DNA of 9,428 bases, from the NCBI GenBank assembly GCA_028691595.1, contig JAQUZA010000103.1, positions 1 through 9,428 on the forward strand, written 5' to 3'. Within the stretch, counting starts at the first letter, position 1. Each line of letters begins with the position of its first letter. The notes below the pieces were generated by a model, which saw only the letters and a program-made list of their open reading frames with translations, did not search any database and had not been told where the DNA came from. Shown one piece after another: positions 1-6,162 of the stretch. Made by a program: the position numbers and the translations under genes. The stretch comes from Candidatus Rifleibacteriota bacterium (GTDB taxonomy: Bacteria; Muiribacteriota; Ozemobacteria; Ozemobacterales; Ozemobacteraceae).

Positions 1-559
1 TTACCCGCATTGAGGAAGCGCTGAGGCGTTTTGGATCTTTGCTGCCATCGGCTTTTGAGCCTGCCGCTGCCGCTGCTTTGTCTCTCTCGGCCATTGCCCC
101 GGTTATATGTTTGCTGTAGGCAACGCTGCGCATGTATTCCGGGTCTTCAAACGCTGGTTTGCTGCTGACTGTAAAGCTGTAGCCCAGTTTCTGCAGATAG
201 CCGATATATGTGACCTTCATGTCTTTTAGAAAAACGTCAGAAGCGTAGAACATGCCGCCTTGTTTTTTAGGTCTGCCAAGGCCGTCGTGGTAGAGGTGAA
301 AGATTGCTTCCTGACCTGGAATACCCTTTTTTATCTGCTCTTTGAGTAAATCCGGATCGACCTCCTCTTTAAAGATAATTTTTGGCAGACAGACCTGTTC
401 GTTTTGCCCGTTGATACGTGCTCTGACGACCTGGAACGAACTTATGGCTTCCCAGTAACCGTTCTGGGTTGTAGTAGGTCCAAGTGCCGGAAGGCTTGCG
501 GGAATTAATGTCAGAACCGCCAGAAGAATCAGACTTCGTTGAAAAAAACTTTTTAGCAT
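1..559 (-). CDS. Exported protein of unknown function, 3' end cut by the window edge
   Basis: The reverse strand is open from an ATG at 559 to the window edge, giving 186 codons without a stop. A strong GGAGG lies 7 nt upstream of the ATG, which fixes the start. The protein begins with a typical signal peptide: MLK, a basic residue, then a hydrophobic core (LILLAVLTLIPASLPA) with likely cleavage near residue 25, so the product is exported. The mature part starts with a sequence containing SFQVVRARINGQNE, has mixed alpha/beta character with several aromatic residues, and ends in a lysine/alanine-rich low-complexity stretch near residues 158-175. I recognise no family or catalytic motif. The last visible residues are SSMRV, and the true C-terminus lies beyond the window. 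A palindrome sits 38 bp upstream of the start. The reading is convincing as a gene; its function is unknown. Confidence 0.85.
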   Translation of the reverse strand, partial: MLKSFFQRSLILLAVLTLIPASLPALGPTTTQNGYWEAISSFQVVRARINGQNEQVCLPKIIFKEEVDPDLLKEQIKKGIPGQEAIFHLYHDGLGRPKKQGGMFYASDVFLKDMKVTYIGYLQKLGYSFTVSSKPAFEDPEYMRSVAYSKHITGAMAERDKAAAAAGSKADGSKDPKRLSASSMRV

Positions 560-596
560 GTCGATGCCTCCGGGATGAAATTCGCTTGATGTTGAA

Positions 597-613
597 TCAG
601 ACTGTCAGTCTGA
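597..613. promoter_or_regulatory. Perfect inverted repeat upstream of the exported-protein gene
   Basis: TCAGACT and AGTCTGA form a perfect 7-bp inverted repeat separated by GTC, centred about 46 bp upstream of the minus-strand start at 559. It could be an operator for a dimeric regulator or a small hairpin in the 5' leader of that gene. On the plus strand it is followed by ATTTTT, but no plus-strand gene lies upstream for it to terminate. I could not find a convincing sigma-70 promoter for the minus gene around it. Confidence 0.4.
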
Positions 614-855
614 AAGATTTTTGTGCAGAGATAGAATGATGTTACCACTTTAATAAAGAATTCTAAACCCCGCCGTTGCAGCGGCATCAAACATTGGACT
701 GCCTGTTGATGAGCTTTTTACCTTTACTGACAGGGCGTTTTTAGCGGGGGTAATCAAGAGTGTCCTGCTGACAAAAAGTTTGTTGCCGGGAACCAATGAA
801 CATCATAAGCCAAAAGGTAAAGCTTCACAGATTTGGGTTGCTGCCAGAATTCGCG

Positions 856-884
856 TTGACAAAAAAACTGCTGTTGAGTAAGAT
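856..884 (+). promoter_or_regulatory. Sigma-70-type promoter for the HAMP protein gene
   Basis: A perfect -35 TTGACA at 856-861 is separated by exactly 17 bp from a -10 TAAGAT at 879-884 (4 of 6 consensus). Transcription would start near 891, leaving a short leader of about 35 nt that contains the AGGAGGG ribosome binding site at 914-920. Confidence 0.75.
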
Positions 885-926
885 GTTATGCGGTAGTCAC
901 ATTCGCCTCTAACAGGAGGGTTTACT

Positions 927-1550
927 TTGAGTCAGCGAAAGAATTATTTCATCTCCAAAGATATGCAGAGCAGATTTGCGGGCACTATTCTGCTGCTTGC
1001 ATTCCTGGTGGCGGTTATTACAGCCTGCAATATATATGTGCTTGGTTCATATTTCGTTTCGACCAGCACCACTCTTGTTGAGGCCAGAAGTCTGACTGCA
1101 ACTCTTCAGCATTTTGTAATGGAATTCTGGCCCCGGCTTATGGTGCTGGTGTTCGTGAACGTGATTATCGTTTTTATTGTCAGCGTCATGTACTCGCACC
1201 AGACTGCTGGCCCGGCCTTCAAGCTTGAAAAAAGTATCAAGCGTATAACCGAGGGTGACCTGACTTTTGAGGTCAGTCTGAGACGCAGCGATAATCTTAA
1301 AGAGCTTGCGAATGCCTTGAATGACCTGCTTAAAAAATTTAGAACAACTCTGGCCAAGACAAAGTCCTTGTCAGACGATATTTCAACCCGTCTCGGGAAC
1401 CTGAAAAATGACGAAAAATTCAGCCAGCTGGCTGCCAACGCTGAAGAACTGCGCGAGCTTATCAAACAGTTCAAAATCGAAGGCGGTAACGAGCAGGCTG
1501 AAGGTAATGTGGTAATTGAATTAGATGAAGATGATTCAGAAAAGGCCTGA
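927..1550 (+). CDS. Two-helix membrane protein with a HAMP domain and no output domain
   Basis: This 207-residue inner-membrane protein has two predicted helices (about residues 17-40 and 69-90) flanking an extracytoplasmic loop of only about 28 residues. A HAMP-like region follows (about 91-140), beginning HQTAGPAF with the G95-P96 pair typical of this class and containing the ITEGDL stretch. Then come a predicted coiled-coil segment to about residue 183 and an acidic tail (ELDEDDSEKA). HAMP domains pass conformational signals across membranes in chemoreceptors and sensor kinases, but no methyl-accepting, kinase or cyclase domain follows here. The start is TTG at 927, fixed by AGGAGGG 6 nt upstream. 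The gene stands alone between its own promoter and terminator. It may act as an accessory subunit of a receptor or as a stand-alone signal relay; that role is inferred. Confidence 0.85.
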   Translation: MSQRKNYFISKDMQSRFAGTILLLAFLVAVITACNIYVLGSYFVSTSTTLVEARSLTATLQHFVMEFWPRLMVLVFVNVIIVFIVSVMYSHQTAGPAFKLEKSIKRITEGDLTFEVSLRRSDNLKELANALNDLLKKFRTTLAKTKSLSDDISTRLGNLKNDEKFSQLAANAEELRELIKQFKIEGGNEQAEGNVVIELDEDDSEKA

Positions 1551-1576
1551 AAAATAGGGGCTGAGGCAAACAGAAG

Positions 1577-1608
1577 GGCTGCTGGTTAAACCGGCAGCCT
1601 TTTCTTTT
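1577..1608 (+). terminator. Rho-independent terminator after the HAMP protein gene
   Basis: A 10-bp stem (GGCTGCTGGT at 1577-1586 with ACCGGCAGCC at 1590-1599, containing one G-U pair) with a 3-nt loop is followed by TTTTCTTTT. It lies 27 bp after the stop codon. Confidence 0.9.
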
Positions 1609-1736
1609 GCGGAATTTCCAGTCTCGGCAACAACTATTTGTCAGCAAAATAATCGTTTCTTATGCATCGGTATATTTATGTTTCAATCTGCTTTTCAGGG
1701 GAGTAAAGTTGTTTGCATCCTGTCATGCTAAAAATC

Positions 1737-1765
1737 ATGCCATGGGCAGGGCTTTATGGTATTAT
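1737..1765 (+). promoter_or_regulatory. Possible extended -10 promoter for the methyltransferase gene
   Basis: TATTAT at 1760-1765 matches 5 of 6 of the -10 consensus and is preceded by TGG, the extended -10 motif. Seventeen bp upstream, ATGCCA at 1737-1742 matches 4 of 6 of the -35 consensus. Transcription would start near 1772, giving a leader of roughly 118 nt before the ATG at 1890. Confidence 0.45.
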
Positions 1766-1773
1766 CGGGGCCG

Positions 1774-1811
1774 CACAGAAACAACATTTTGTCGCTGTGA
1801 CAGAGTTGTTT
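1774..1811 (+). promoter_or_regulatory. Interleaved inverted repeats in the methyltransferase leader
   Basis: CACAG (1774-1778) pairs with CTGTG (1795-1799), and AAACAAC (1779-1785) pairs with GTTGTTT (1805-1811). The pairs are interleaved, so the RNA could form an H-type pseudoknot or two mutually exclusive hairpins at the very 5' end of the predicted transcript. This is an observation on sequence only; the stems are short and one is AT-rich. Confidence 0.3.
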
Positions 1812-1889
1812 AACAAAACAGGGCAGACCAGCTGCAACAGGCTGATGCCACTAGAATGATCAATAGACAAATGGAAGGCAGGTAGGCCA

Positions 1890-3002
1890 ATGTTTGCCAA
1901 GCATATCTCATGGTTAAGCTGTGTCGGGTGCAATGGGGAAATATATTTAAAAGCCGGCGAGGTTGTTGAGGGTCGTCTGAACAACGCAGTTCTTTGCTGC
2001 CGTTCCTGCAATCAGCTTTATCCGGTTATCAATGGCTTGCCGATGATGTTTTCGAAAAAAAGCCACCACAGTTTAAATGCTGATGAAGCTGAAATTCTTG
2101 GCAGATTTAATTTCCCGCTGGCTGACTATGGGTTCGAAGATCGTCAGAAAAACAAAAGAGAATTACAACAGATCGCTGTAGAAAAAAACTGGGAATACCA
2201 GTGGCAGGAGCTTCATCCTTTCTCAATCAAAGACCTTGAAGGCAAAGGCCTTTTTGGCCAGGAGGCTTTTAAGAATTTTATTCCACTGTCTGCCGACAGA
2301 GTAAAAGATGCCACGGTTCTGGTTGGTGGGGCCGGCCGGGGCCGTGAAATTTATCACCTGGCCAAAATGGGTGCCAAAACAATCATCGCGGTTGATCTTG
2401 GCCGCGAAATTCTTGCAGCCAGAGACCTGTTGCCGGAAGGTAGTCAGGTCGAACTGCTGCTGTTGCGCTCAGACCTCGTTGAACTTCCCCTTAAACCCAA
2501 TGTTGTTGACATTGCGATTTGTGATCATGCTCTGCAGCATGTTCATGACCACCAGAAGGGCTTTAGTGAACTGGCAAGAGTCTGTCGGGCTTCCGGGCAG
2601 GTGGCCATATGTGTCTACAGCTGGGAAGGAAACGTAATAATGACACATCTGGTTGAGCCTGCAAAAATAATCCTGCATAAGGCTCCACTGCCCGTACTTT
2701 TCTTTCTGGCGCTTTTTCCAAGCCTGATTTTACAATTGATTATCATGCTGATTTATGTTCCGGCTGCCAGATTTGCACCGCGTTTGCTTGCCAGAATGCC
2801 TTTGCGCGAACATCTGCTGTTCTGGTCTCAGAATCGTTTTAAAACAACCTGGATGGCTATCTTCGATCTTTTCCAGGCACCCATTTCTTATCATTTTAAA
2901 TGCCATGAAGTAAAAAAGCTGGCAGAAAACAATGATCTGGCAATAGAATGCCTTCGTCATACCAATGGTGTTCTATGGTCTCTCGTTGCTAACAAAGAAT
3001 AA
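1890..3002 (+). CDS. SAM-dependent methyltransferase with N-terminal Trm112-like zinc ribbon
   Basis: The 370-residue protein starts with a Trm112-like zinc ribbon: C11-x2-C14 and C37-x2-C40, followed by LYPVINGLPMM, the usual end of that fold. The segment at about 60-140 is a linker. A class I methyltransferase domain follows, with glycine-rich motif I (VLVGGAGRGRE, 143-153), an acidic residue after strand 2 (D169 in IIAVDL) for the SAM ribose, and a motif at 207-218 (VDIAICDHALQHV) typical of methyltransferases acting on small molecules or lipids. A strongly hydrophobic stretch at 267-291 suggests membrane contact, and the C-terminal part is basic and aromatic. The substrate cannot be read from the sequence. 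The ATG at 1890 is preceded by a modest AGGTAGG; an upstream ATG at 1871 runs straight into a stop. The gene appears monocistronic and converges on the sigma factor gene. Confidence 0.85.
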   Translation: MFAKHISWLSCVGCNGEIYLKAGEVVEGRLNNAVLCCRSCNQLYPVINGLPMMFSKKSHHSLNADEAEILGRFNFPLADYGFEDRQKNKRELQQIAVEKNWEYQWQELHPFSIKDLEGKGLFGQEAFKNFIPLSADRVKDATVLVGGAGRGREIYHLAKMGAKTIIAVDLGREILAARDLLPEGSQVELLLLRSDLVELPLKPNVVDIAICDHALQHVHDHQKGFSELARVCRASGQVAICVYSWEGNVIMTHLVEPAKIILHKAPLPVLFFLALFPSLILQLIIMLIYVPAARFAPRLLARMPLREHLLFWSQNRFKTTWMAIFDLFQAPISYHFKCHEVKKLAENNDLAIECLRHTNGVLWSLVANKE

Positions 3003-3104
3003 AGTCAGCCAGGCAGCGATTCACAAAACAGCTGGCAGCACAAAAATTATTTCTGCCAACTGAACTGGAAAAGCCGAAACCCTACGAATCTTTTGCGAGT
3101 TTAT

Positions 3105-3143
3105 AAAGCCTGTGCAGATTAACTCTGCATCAGGGCTTCTTTT
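3105..3143. terminator. Possible shared hairpin between convergent genes
   Basis: AAGCCTG-TGCAGA and TCTGCA-T-CAGGGCTT form an imperfect stem of about 13 bp with two bulged bases and a TTAAC loop. On the plus strand it is followed by CTTTTATT, which could end the methyltransferase transcript; on the minus strand it is followed by TTTATAAA. Its right arm and loop overlap the last codons and stop of the sigma factor gene. Confidence 0.5.
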
Positions 3144-3958
3144 ATTCGACTCAACCGACCCCGCAGGCGAAGAATTGCTTTGGTATGCAGCTGCGATACG
3201 CGCGAATCAGAGACTCCCAGGATCTTGCCTATTTCTTTGGAAGTCAGTTCTTCGTAGTAGTAGAGGGTTATAACCATACGTTCCCGGTCGGAAAGCTTTG
3301 AGATCGCATCTGCCAGAATCTTTTTGGCTTCGGCTTCTTCGATCTTGCTCTGCGGGTTATCACTTTTTTCATCTTCGATGAAATCGAATCTTGAAGAACC
3401 TTCGTCGTCGTCATAAAAAATTTCATCAAGAGATAGCAGCAGAGACTTTTTTGTTTCATCAAACAGCTTGTGAAGCTCGGAAATATCAATGTTGAGATAC
3501 TCGGCGATTTCTTCGTCTTTAGCATCGCGACCTAATTTTCCTTCAAGCTTGGCATATGCCTTCTCAAGCTTGCGGGCTTTCTGTCTGATTGATCTGGGTG
3601 TCCAGTCGAGGATGCGCAGTTCGTCAAAAATAGCTCCGCGAATTCTTGTTTTCGCATAGGTTTTAAATTTGACATTGCGCTCCGAGTCGTATTTATCGAT
3701 AGCGTCGATAAGCCCGAGAATGCCATAGCTGACAAGATCGTCAAATTCAACGTTGCTGGGAAGATTGACGGCAATGCGCCCGGCAACATACTTGACAAAA
3801 GATGCATACTTCATGATCAGGGCATCTTTTATGCGCTGGTCACGGGTCGTACGATACTGTTCCCAGAGTTTCTGATCCTCTTCGTCCTGAAGTCTATTCT
3901 TCAGTTTGGGATCAGTAATTTCCTGAGTTTCTTTTCCTACCAGAAGTTCTTTGTTCAC
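3119..3958 (-). CDS. fliA: FliA/WhiG-family (sigma-28 type) RNA polymerase sigma factor
   Basis: The 279-residue protein has the layout of a flagellar-type sigma factor. Region 2 spans about residues 45-125, with DLVSYGILGLIDAIDKYD (about 74-91) and KFKTYAKTRIRGAIFDELR (about 97-115) for core and -10 binding. An acid-rich region 3 segment lies at 126-210, and region 4 at 221-270 contains LSDRERMVITLYYYEELT and a helix-turn-helix (SKEIGKILGVSDSRVSQLH) for -35 recognition. Members of this family direct motility, chemotaxis or developmental genes; the co-transcribed cheC and cheD favour motility. The start is GTG at 3958, set by GGAGGG 5 nt upstream; an ATG overlapping it hits TGA at once. It is the last gene of the cheC operon, 24 nt after the membrane protein gene. 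I see no flgM-like anti-sigma gene in the window. fliA, whiG or sigD could all serve as the name. Confidence 0.93.
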   Translation of the reverse strand: MNKELLVGKETQEITDPKLKNRLQDEEDQKLWEQYRTTRDQRIKDALIMKYASFVKYVAGRIAVNLPSNVEFDDLVSYGILGLIDAIDKYDSERNVKFKTYAKTRIRGAIFDELRILDWTPRSIRQKARKLEKAYAKLEGKLGRDAKDEEIAEYLNIDISELHKLFDETKKSLLLSLDEIFYDDDEGSSRFDFIEDEKSDNPQSKIEEAEAKKILADAISKLSDRERMVITLYYYEELTSKEIGKILGVSDSRVSQLHTKAILRLRGRLSRIKEALMQS

Positions 3959-3982
3959 ATCATCCCTCCGTGACTGGCTGCC

Positions 3983-4363
3983 TTACGAGACTACAGCCGA
4001 ACTGCCGCCATTACTGGCAGTGCCCGGCCACGACTCATCGGTAGGGGTGCCAAAAGTTTCAGTTTGGTTATTAGAGCTCTTGTCTTCATCGAGAAGATCG
4101 CCCAGCTCAGCCTTCAGCTCAGCGTCTTCAAGTAAAATTTCATCTTTCAGTTTTTCAGTTTCCTTTTCGGTGGTGATTGGCATCAAAACAATTTCAAGAA
4201 AGCTCCCAAGCATTGTACCAAGAATTCCAAAAAGAAAAAACACCAATAAGCCCCGGTAAATAATAGTGCTCGAGGCAACATTGCCCATAACAGCCATCAG
4301 CATGACGATACCGGTAATGGTAACAGCCATGAACAGGCCGAGCAACATCGACAGTCTTGTCAT
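3983..4363 (-). CDS. Small two-helix membrane protein with acidic tail, unknown function
   Basis: The 126-residue protein has two predicted membrane helices (about residues 6-27 and 36-61) joined by a very short turn. A cytoplasmic tail follows that is first helical and highly charged (EKETEKLKDEILLEDAELK, 66-84) and then a disordered stretch rich in Ser, Thr and Gly. I recognise no family. Its ATG directly follows the cheD stop codon with no gap, and its ribosome binding site (AAGGA) lies inside the last cheD codons, so the two are probably translationally coupled. It sits between cheD and the sigma factor gene. In Bacillus subtilis the membrane protein SwrB is encoded next to sigD at the same operon end, but on the other side and with one helix, so this is at most a positional analogue. 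A role in the membrane around motility or sigma factor control is inference. Confidence 0.8.
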   Translation of the reverse strand: MTRLSMLLGLFMAVTITGIVMLMAVMGNVASSTIIYRGLLVFFLFGILGTMLGSFLEIVLMPITTEKETEKLKDEILLEDAELKAELGDLLDEDKSSNNQTETFGTPTDESWPGTASNGGSSAVVS

Positions 4364-4849
4364 TCAGATTTCCTTGACTTCCTCGCCGAGGATAGAGATT
4401 TTTATGGTTCCGCTTTCGAGATCAAATTCGATCGATCGGCCGCGCCGACCGCCAGTATTCTCTGCTGTCAGGGTTAACCCGGCTTTTTTAAGCGCCTTTT
4501 TAACTGCTTCGGTGTTGTCACGGCCAATGTTATTTTCAAAATCTTCAGTTGGCGGAAACATTTCGGAGCCGCCAACTATCTTGGCGATAAGCGAACTTTT
4601 GAAAGCTCCTGAAGCTGTAAGCGCATCGTAAAGAACCTGAACTGCCGTGTCAGCAAATTTGACCGGGTTAATCGCGTTGCGGTCGAGCCCGGCTGAGTCG
4701 GGTAACATGACGTGGGCAAGGCCACCGGCTTTGGACTTGGGGTCATAGAGAGATACAATGACACATGAGCCAATACCGTAGACTACCAGTTGTTCAGGAC
4801 TTCTGGCTATCTTCATTTCACCCATTCCAACGGGGATTACTGCGGACAT
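4364..4849 (-). CDS. cheD: CheD, chemoreceptor glutamine deamidase
   Basis: The 161-residue protein matches CheD over its full usual length. CheD deamidates glutamines in chemoreceptors to methylatable glutamates and binds CheC. The nucleophile cysteine is C29 in GIGSC and the histidine is H46 in GLAHVMLPDS. Other family segments are NIGRDNTEAVKKAL (about 107-120) and AENTGGRRGRSIEFD near 130-143. The threonine that completes the triad in Thermotoga maritima CheD (T21) aligns with V23 here (GTC codon), so the active site appears altered. The ATG at 4849 lies 3 nt after the cheC stop, with GGAG inside the cheC end. The C-terminal KEI resembles the end of T. maritima CheD. Identity is near certain; full deamidase activity is not. 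Confidence 0.95.
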   Translation of the reverse strand: MSAVIPVGMGEMKIARSPEQLVVYGIGSCVIVSLYDPKSKAGGLAHVMLPDSAGLDRNAINPVKFADTAVQVLYDALTASGAFKSSLIAKIVGGSEMFPPTEDFENNIGRDNTEAVKKALKKAGLTLTAENTGGRRGRSIEFDLESGTIKISILGEEVKEI

Positions 4850-4852
4850 GCT

Positions 4853-5470
4853 TCAACAGACTCCGATTTTTTGTAATAAAAGTTGCAGTGAATTCGGATC
4901 AGGAAGCAGAAAGATGTGTATTCTCAGATCTTCTTCACTTTCAATAAATGATGTTTCTATCATCAGGACTTTGTCGCTGATAGCGGTCATGTCGGCCACT
5001 ATGGAATCAATCATTGCTCCTGCCATGTCGTAGGTCATGGAAGGCAGAGAGTTAAGCATCGGAGTCTGGGTAATGACAGACAGGGCGTTAAGAAAAGCAC
5101 CCGCCAGAATATTACCGACTTCACGCATGCATGAACTTTCCATTTCGCCCATTTTCAGGGGGCTGTCAATGTCGCAGCCGGGTATCAGCGTGTGCAACAA
5201 TCTCAGCGATGTTTTTTCGGGGATTAGAAGCAGGAAACGACCCGAAACTTCACCCATCACCTTGAGGAAAATGCCCATGACAGTTTTGTCAGGGCCGCCA
5301 ACCAAAGCAGGTATGGCGTTGAAATTCATTATTGATGCGCTCGGTACAGCCATATCAATTTTACGGTTCAAGAACTGAGCCAGAGCACTGGCAGCGTTTC
5401 CCGAGCCGATATTGCCTATTTCGCGGAGCGCATCAAGTTGTGTTTTTGTTAAATTGGTGACATCTTGCAT
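4853..5470 (-). CDS. cheC: CheC, CheY-P phosphatase
   Basis: CheC removes phosphate from CheY-P and acts with CheD in chemotactic adaptation. The protein has both family phosphatase motifs: REIGNIGSGNA near the N-terminus and MREVGNILAGAFLNA in the middle, each with the E-x2-N pair (E17/N20 and E117/N120 counted from the start chosen here). Two intact sites and a length of 205 residues fit CheC proper rather than CheX or FliY, which differ in size or carry extra domains. I chose ATG 5470 because GAGG lies 6 nt upstream; an in-frame ATG at 5482 would add MRLL but has no ribosome binding site. It opens an operon with cheD, a membrane protein gene and a sigma factor gene, and has its own promoter at 5501-5529. 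Confidence 0.93.
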   Translation of the reverse strand: MQDVTNLTKTQLDALREIGNIGSGNAASALAQFLNRKIDMAVPSASIMNFNAIPALVGGPDKTVMGIFLKVMGEVSGRFLLLIPEKTSLRLLHTLIPGCDIDSPLKMGEMESSCMREVGNILAGAFLNALSVITQTPMLNSLPSMTYDMAGAMIDSIVADMTAISDKVLMIETSFIESEEDLRIHIFLLPDPNSLQLLLQKIGVC

Positions 5471-5500
5471 CAGCAACCTCATCAGTTACAAATCAGAGCC

Positions 5501-5529
5501 ATTATAAAGCAGGCTTAAATATATTGCAA
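5501..5529 (-). promoter_or_regulatory. Sigma-70-type promoter of the cheC operon
   Basis: On the minus strand TTGCAA (5529-5524, 4 of 6) is 17 bp from a perfect TATAAT (5506-5501). A T-rich run lies just upstream of the -35. Transcription would start near 5494, about 24 nt before the chosen cheC ATG. Confidence 0.75.
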
Positions 5530-5535
5530 TAGAGC

Positions 5536-5567
5536 AAAAAAAGAATAAACATCAATCAGACTTATTC
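5536..5567 (-). terminator. Weak possible terminator after pth
   Basis: GAATAA and TTATTC form a 6-bp AT-rich inverted repeat around a 13-nt loop and are followed by seven T on the minus strand. The left arm includes the last codon and the stop of pth. The stem is weak, so readthrough into cheC is plausible. Confidence 0.3.
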
Positions 5568-6155
5568 GTTTGCAGCTGAAAAATCAATTCCGTTAAATTT
5601 GGTCATGGCTTTGTTGCCCATGCCTAATAGCCATAATGCTGCGATATCGGGAATTTCAGCGAGAACCAGTTTGAAAATCTTCTCTTCTTTTGCTGAAATT
5701 GTGCCCAGAACATGAGAAACAAGATTCGAGTGCGGGTCGGGATTCTCGTCGGCGGGCTGACCGACTCCGATGCGCAGGCGCCAGAAGTTTCTGCCGATGT
5801 GGTTGATGATAGATTTTAAGCCGTTGTGACCACCATCGCTGCCAGATGCCCTGATTCTTATTCTGCCGGTGGGCAGATTTATGTCGTCGACAATAACGAG
5901 CAGGTCCTGAGGCTGCAGACTGTTATCGAGCATAATTCCCGATACGGATTCGCCTGAAAGATTCATGAAGGTCTGGGGTTTGATTAGAAGATGATTGTCG
6001 CCATGAAAAGTGAATTCGCCAAGCAGTGACTGATGTCTGCCCGGTGAAAAAGTGGCACGAAACTTGTCGGCAATCACATCTGCAGCCCAGAACCCCGCAT
6101 TGTGGCGGGTGGTGGCGTATTCGGGGCCGGGGTTTCCTAGTCCTGCAATGATCAT
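5562..6155 (-). CDS. pth: Peptidyl-tRNA hydrolase
   Basis: Pth releases peptides from peptidyl-tRNAs that dissociate from ribosomes and is essential in most bacteria. The 197 residues match the family length (E. coli 194). Key residues are visible: N8 in GLGNPG, the catalytic H18 in TRHNAG, N65 in FMNLSG, D90 in IVDDINLPTG and N111 in GGHNGLK, which correspond to N10, H20, N68, D93 and N114 of the E. coli enzyme. The ATG at 6155 gives the canonical N-terminus MIIAGLGNPG. There is no Shine-Dalgarno sequence upstream, and the -10 element of its promoter is only about 7 nt away, so the mRNA may be leaderless. pth is divergent from gpmI and precedes cheC on the same strand, with a separate cheC promoter between them. 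Confidence 0.97.
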   Translation of the reverse strand: MIIAGLGNPGPEYATTRHNAGFWAADVIADKFRATFSPGRHQSLLGEFTFHGDNHLLIKPQTFMNLSGESVSGIMLDNSLQPQDLLVIVDDINLPTGRIRIRASGSDGGHNGLKSIINHIGRNFWRLRIGVGQPADENPDPHSNLVSHVLGTISAKEEKIFKLVLAEIPDIAALWLLGMGNKAMTKFNGIDFSAANE

Positions 6156-6162
6156 AAGATTG

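Larger units (their letters stand above)
560..926. other. 367-bp intergenic region between divergent genes
   Basis: This region holds the inverted repeat at 597-613, an open but start-less reading frame at 657-881 on the plus strand, and the promoter and ribosome binding site of the HAMP protein gene at its right end. A pair of complementary segments (TTTACCTTT near 718 and AAAGGTAAA near 815) could form a long-range stem, but nothing resembles a known riboswitch. The middle part has no assigned role. Confidence 0.5.

Noticed and set aside
660..760. A GC-rich pair of segments (CCCCGC near 667 and GCGGGG near 744) considered as a riboswitch or small RNA
   Set aside because: The pairing is only 6 bp over about 70 nt, no known riboswitch core could be recognised, and no adjacent promoter supports a transcript.
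1106..1474. A 122-codon minus-strand frame inside the HAMP protein gene
   Set aside because: It is antisense to a well-supported gene, has a serine/arginine-rich composition typical of shadow frames, and no ribosome binding site.
1607..1813. A 68-codon plus-strand frame after the HAMP gene terminator
   Set aside because: It begins with a TTG inside the terminator tail, has no ribosome binding site, encodes an unlikely Cys/Arg-rich peptide, and overlaps the predicted promoter of the methyltransferase gene.
3951..4631. Two plus-strand frames of 102 and 121 codons antisense to the membrane protein gene and cheD
   Set aside because: Both are serine-rich reverse readings of supported genes, without ribosome binding sites.
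5470..5482. Upstream ATG at 5482 as the cheC start
   Set aside because: No Shine-Dalgarno sequence precedes it, while the ATG at 5470 has GAGG at 6-nt spacing and gives the family's usual N-terminus.
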